Source: Apostichopus californicus (lineage: Eukaryota > Echinodermata > Holothuroidea > Aspidochirotida > Stichopodidae). Taken from it: a stretch of 64,000 nucleotides of DNA. The position numbers were made by a program, and so were the translations under genes. The notes under the pieces were generated by a model. The model saw only the letters and a program-made list of their open reading frames with translations. It had not been told where the DNA came from and ran no database searches. Positions within the stretch are counted from its first letter, which is position 1, and every line of letters begins with the position of its first letter. The stretch is from the NCBI GenBank assembly GCA_020650975.1, contig JAIPMN010000280.1, forward strand, positions 1-64,000. The letters are read 5' to 3'. Of the stretch, positions 38,105 through 64,000 are shown one piece after another.

Positions 38105-38288
38105 GTGGAACGGATGGCCTGAGAAAGTGGTACTTGCAAGTGGGGTGAATGGGTTTGAGAATATGCTTTGGACAAGAGCTTTAAACATTGTAATCGGGTC
38201 TGATTTTTTTATCTTCAGTTTTTTCTCTCCTATGGGTCCTTGATGGGGACTTGAGTGTCCCTCCTGACCCTTTTTTTCTACTAAACTA
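38105..38288 (-). repeat. Interspersed repeat, copy 1 (inverted)
   Basis: About 185 bp in the intergenic interval, the reverse complement of 45040-45222 with roughly 85-90 percent identity. Shared landmarks on the minus strand are GTTTAGTAGAAAAAA, AAGTCCCCATCAAGGACC, ATCAGACCCGATTACAATG and CACTTGCAAGTAC-ACTTTCTC. There is no ORF and no clear tRNA promoter box. It is probably a mobile-element fragment. Confidence 0.8.
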
Positions 38289-39201
38289 ATTTTTACCCCC
38301 ACCCCCACCCCCACCTGATCTGTATCTGCATACCGTACTATTTTATTCTATGAAGGCCTACATAGGCCTACTCATGACTTGCCGACGAAATGGTTTACGA
38401 AAAGAACGCATCGAATGTAACAGGGTCATACTCATACGCAACAATTTGGTGGTGCGTTTGCTGAGTATAAGCCAGTTACCTTGGGAGGAATAATTTTATT
38501 TGACGCAGCTAGTATAGTTAGTATTGACGAATCTCGCATGGCTAGATTATTCTCTACCCAGGAAAATGTGGACCATTCAAGATTGGGGAGATGGAGGCGG
38601 TACGTACCCTCTGCATGCGGAATTGTGTGTAGGTAAGCGTTTGATCGGACACTAGGCGACAGCCTGATGACCACGCTCCGAGACCAATGTATACAGTAGT
38701 TCACTTTCATCTTTCTTTTTGTCATTGCCTGTATACAGATGATTTGGATGGAATGCACCAGTAACATGTAGGTACCACCTATACCTGGTACCATTTTCAC
38801 GACAATCACGTTCAACGAATGTCACGCTACAACGACAAGCAAGTAGCCTAGGTCCAGCAATAACAACAAGTTAAATGCATATGAAAGGCACTTGTTACCA
38901 GTATTTGCATAAAACGGACCTCCCAACGTCTCCAGAGATTTCATCAGCTAACTGAGTAGACGACGATAATTCCTTCGAAACTTGCATAGCACCATATGAC
39001 AGAAACCTGTGCCTCAATGAACTGCAAATAAATTGCCTTATTTTGCAGGAAATGAAATTAAGTGTTGTCAAAATCAAATTCACAGAATCACACCACGTTC
39101 AGGCTGGTACTGAGTATCGACATAGGCTAGCTTAGCCTGTCAGTAGTAGGCACATGCTGTAGTAGGATTAGGAAGCTGAAGACAGAAGCACAGAGCAGAA
39201 A

Positions 39202-63299
<24,098 letters not shown>

Positions 63300-63613
63300 G
63301 TAAGTCTGGAGCGATTTCTCAGCAGCATGAAATGTCATATCTAGCTGTGTGCTGTAGTCTAGTGTTGGCTGCCTAAGGCATGTCGAATTTATGTAACGGT
63401 CCTCTGACAAGAACCAATCAAATATAACTAGTGAGACATCTTCCTAATTGTGAAGAACTATGACCTTTTTTTCCTCAGAGAATAAACAATAGAGAAATTC
63501 TATTTGTTTGTTGCTTAATCTGCAGTTGCATTGTCTAGTCTATCTGTACGTGCGTCTAGTTTATTTTTATGATGTTTAGTCCGTTTCTACGTGTTTCTTC
63601 TGTGATGATATTT

Positions 63614-63722
63614 AGGCTTGGTATTGGTTGTATGACTGTTCAAAGTATCCAGTTTTGAACTGAGGAGTGGTGTAATATGGATGCATGTAGGCTTGGTATT
63701 GGTTGTATGACTGTTCAAATTA
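63614..63722. repeat. 75-bp offset duplication near the right edge
   Basis: TAGGCTTGGTATTGGTTGTA and TGACTGTTCAAA occur at about 63613 and again at about 63688, in POLR3A intron 31. No exon is visible from 63300 to the window end. Confidence 0.85.
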
Positions 63723-64000
63723 TGTGTGGATTTATTCACGAAAACCTGATACACTTGGAACATTTGAATAGCTGTCAAATTTCTCTGTATTAGAATTTCA
63801 CGAAAATCTGACTCTTTTTTAGAAGTATTATTTTCTTCTGTAGATAAATGATACAAATGTTATTGAAGATAAACAAAGATATTTTTAGCTCAATTGCTCT
63901 CATGACTGTTGCCAGATGCCTGCACACAATATCAACCTGTTTGAAAAATTCATATCGCCAAGAAACAAAACGCTATGAGGATGTCGTTATAAGCTAAAGA

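Larger units (their letters stand above)
37312..39201. promoter_or_regulatory. Divergent ANKHD1/POLR3A promoter interval
   Basis: 1890 bp between the two opposed start codons. It must hold both promoters and 5' untranslated regions unless distant untranslated exons exist. It contains a YY1-like site, C-rich runs near 37880 and 38295, a copy of an interspersed repeat (38105-38288) and an exon-like open segment (38424-38599). No TATA box stands out near either ATG, as is usual for housekeeping genes. Confidence 0.6.

Overview
This is animal nuclear DNA: AT-rich, intron-dense, full of microsatellites and short tandem duplications, with one 10-N assembly gap (19671-19680). Two conserved single-copy genes stand head to head. 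The decayed LINE tails, a tRNA-derived SINE, a foldback MITE and one undivided ANKHD1/ANKRD17 gene (vertebrates have two) suggest an invertebrate deuterostome, most likely an echinoderm. That placement is inference; the gene identities are not in doubt.

Left part, minus strand (37311 down to 2117): the ANKHD1/ANKRD17/mask orthologue. I could assemble it completely as 30 coding exons whose splice phases all agree, giving about 2320 residues: N-terminal leader, first ankyrin block, coiled-coil linker, second ankyrin block, basic/acidic region, one KH domain, a long Pro/Ser-rich region and a C-terminal tail. The tail needs a 19-nt microexon (2328-2310), which puts the last exon in its long open frame. 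Introns carry LINE fragments, a SINE, a TTAA-flanked MITE and a 2.46-kb element with inverted ends.

Middle (37312-39201): a 1.9-kb interval between the two start codons, probably a divergent promoter region, with a YY1-type site near the ANKHD1 start.

Right part, plus strand (39202 to beyond the window): POLR3A, the largest catalytic subunit of RNA polymerase III. Thirty-one exons encode about 1160 residues up to 63299; roughly the last 240 residues lie outside the window. It has the zinc-binding N terminus, the NADFDGD metal site, the bridge helix and the trigger loop. The trigger loop is split by an intron with AT-AC ends and a near-consensus U12 5' splice site (62024-62310).

The most unusual theme is local tandem duplication across exon-intron junctions. 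It is seen at POLR3A exons 5, 19 and 26 and at ANKHD1 exon 22. The exon 5 case keeps a second, in-frame splice donor 66 nt downstream. A second notable case is a LINE reverse-transcriptase tail that begins exactly at the donor of ANKHD1 exon 7 and is open in the host reading frame. Both genes are ordinary housekeeping/regulatory genes; I see no dedicated novel system such as a defence island, cluster or CRISPR array.
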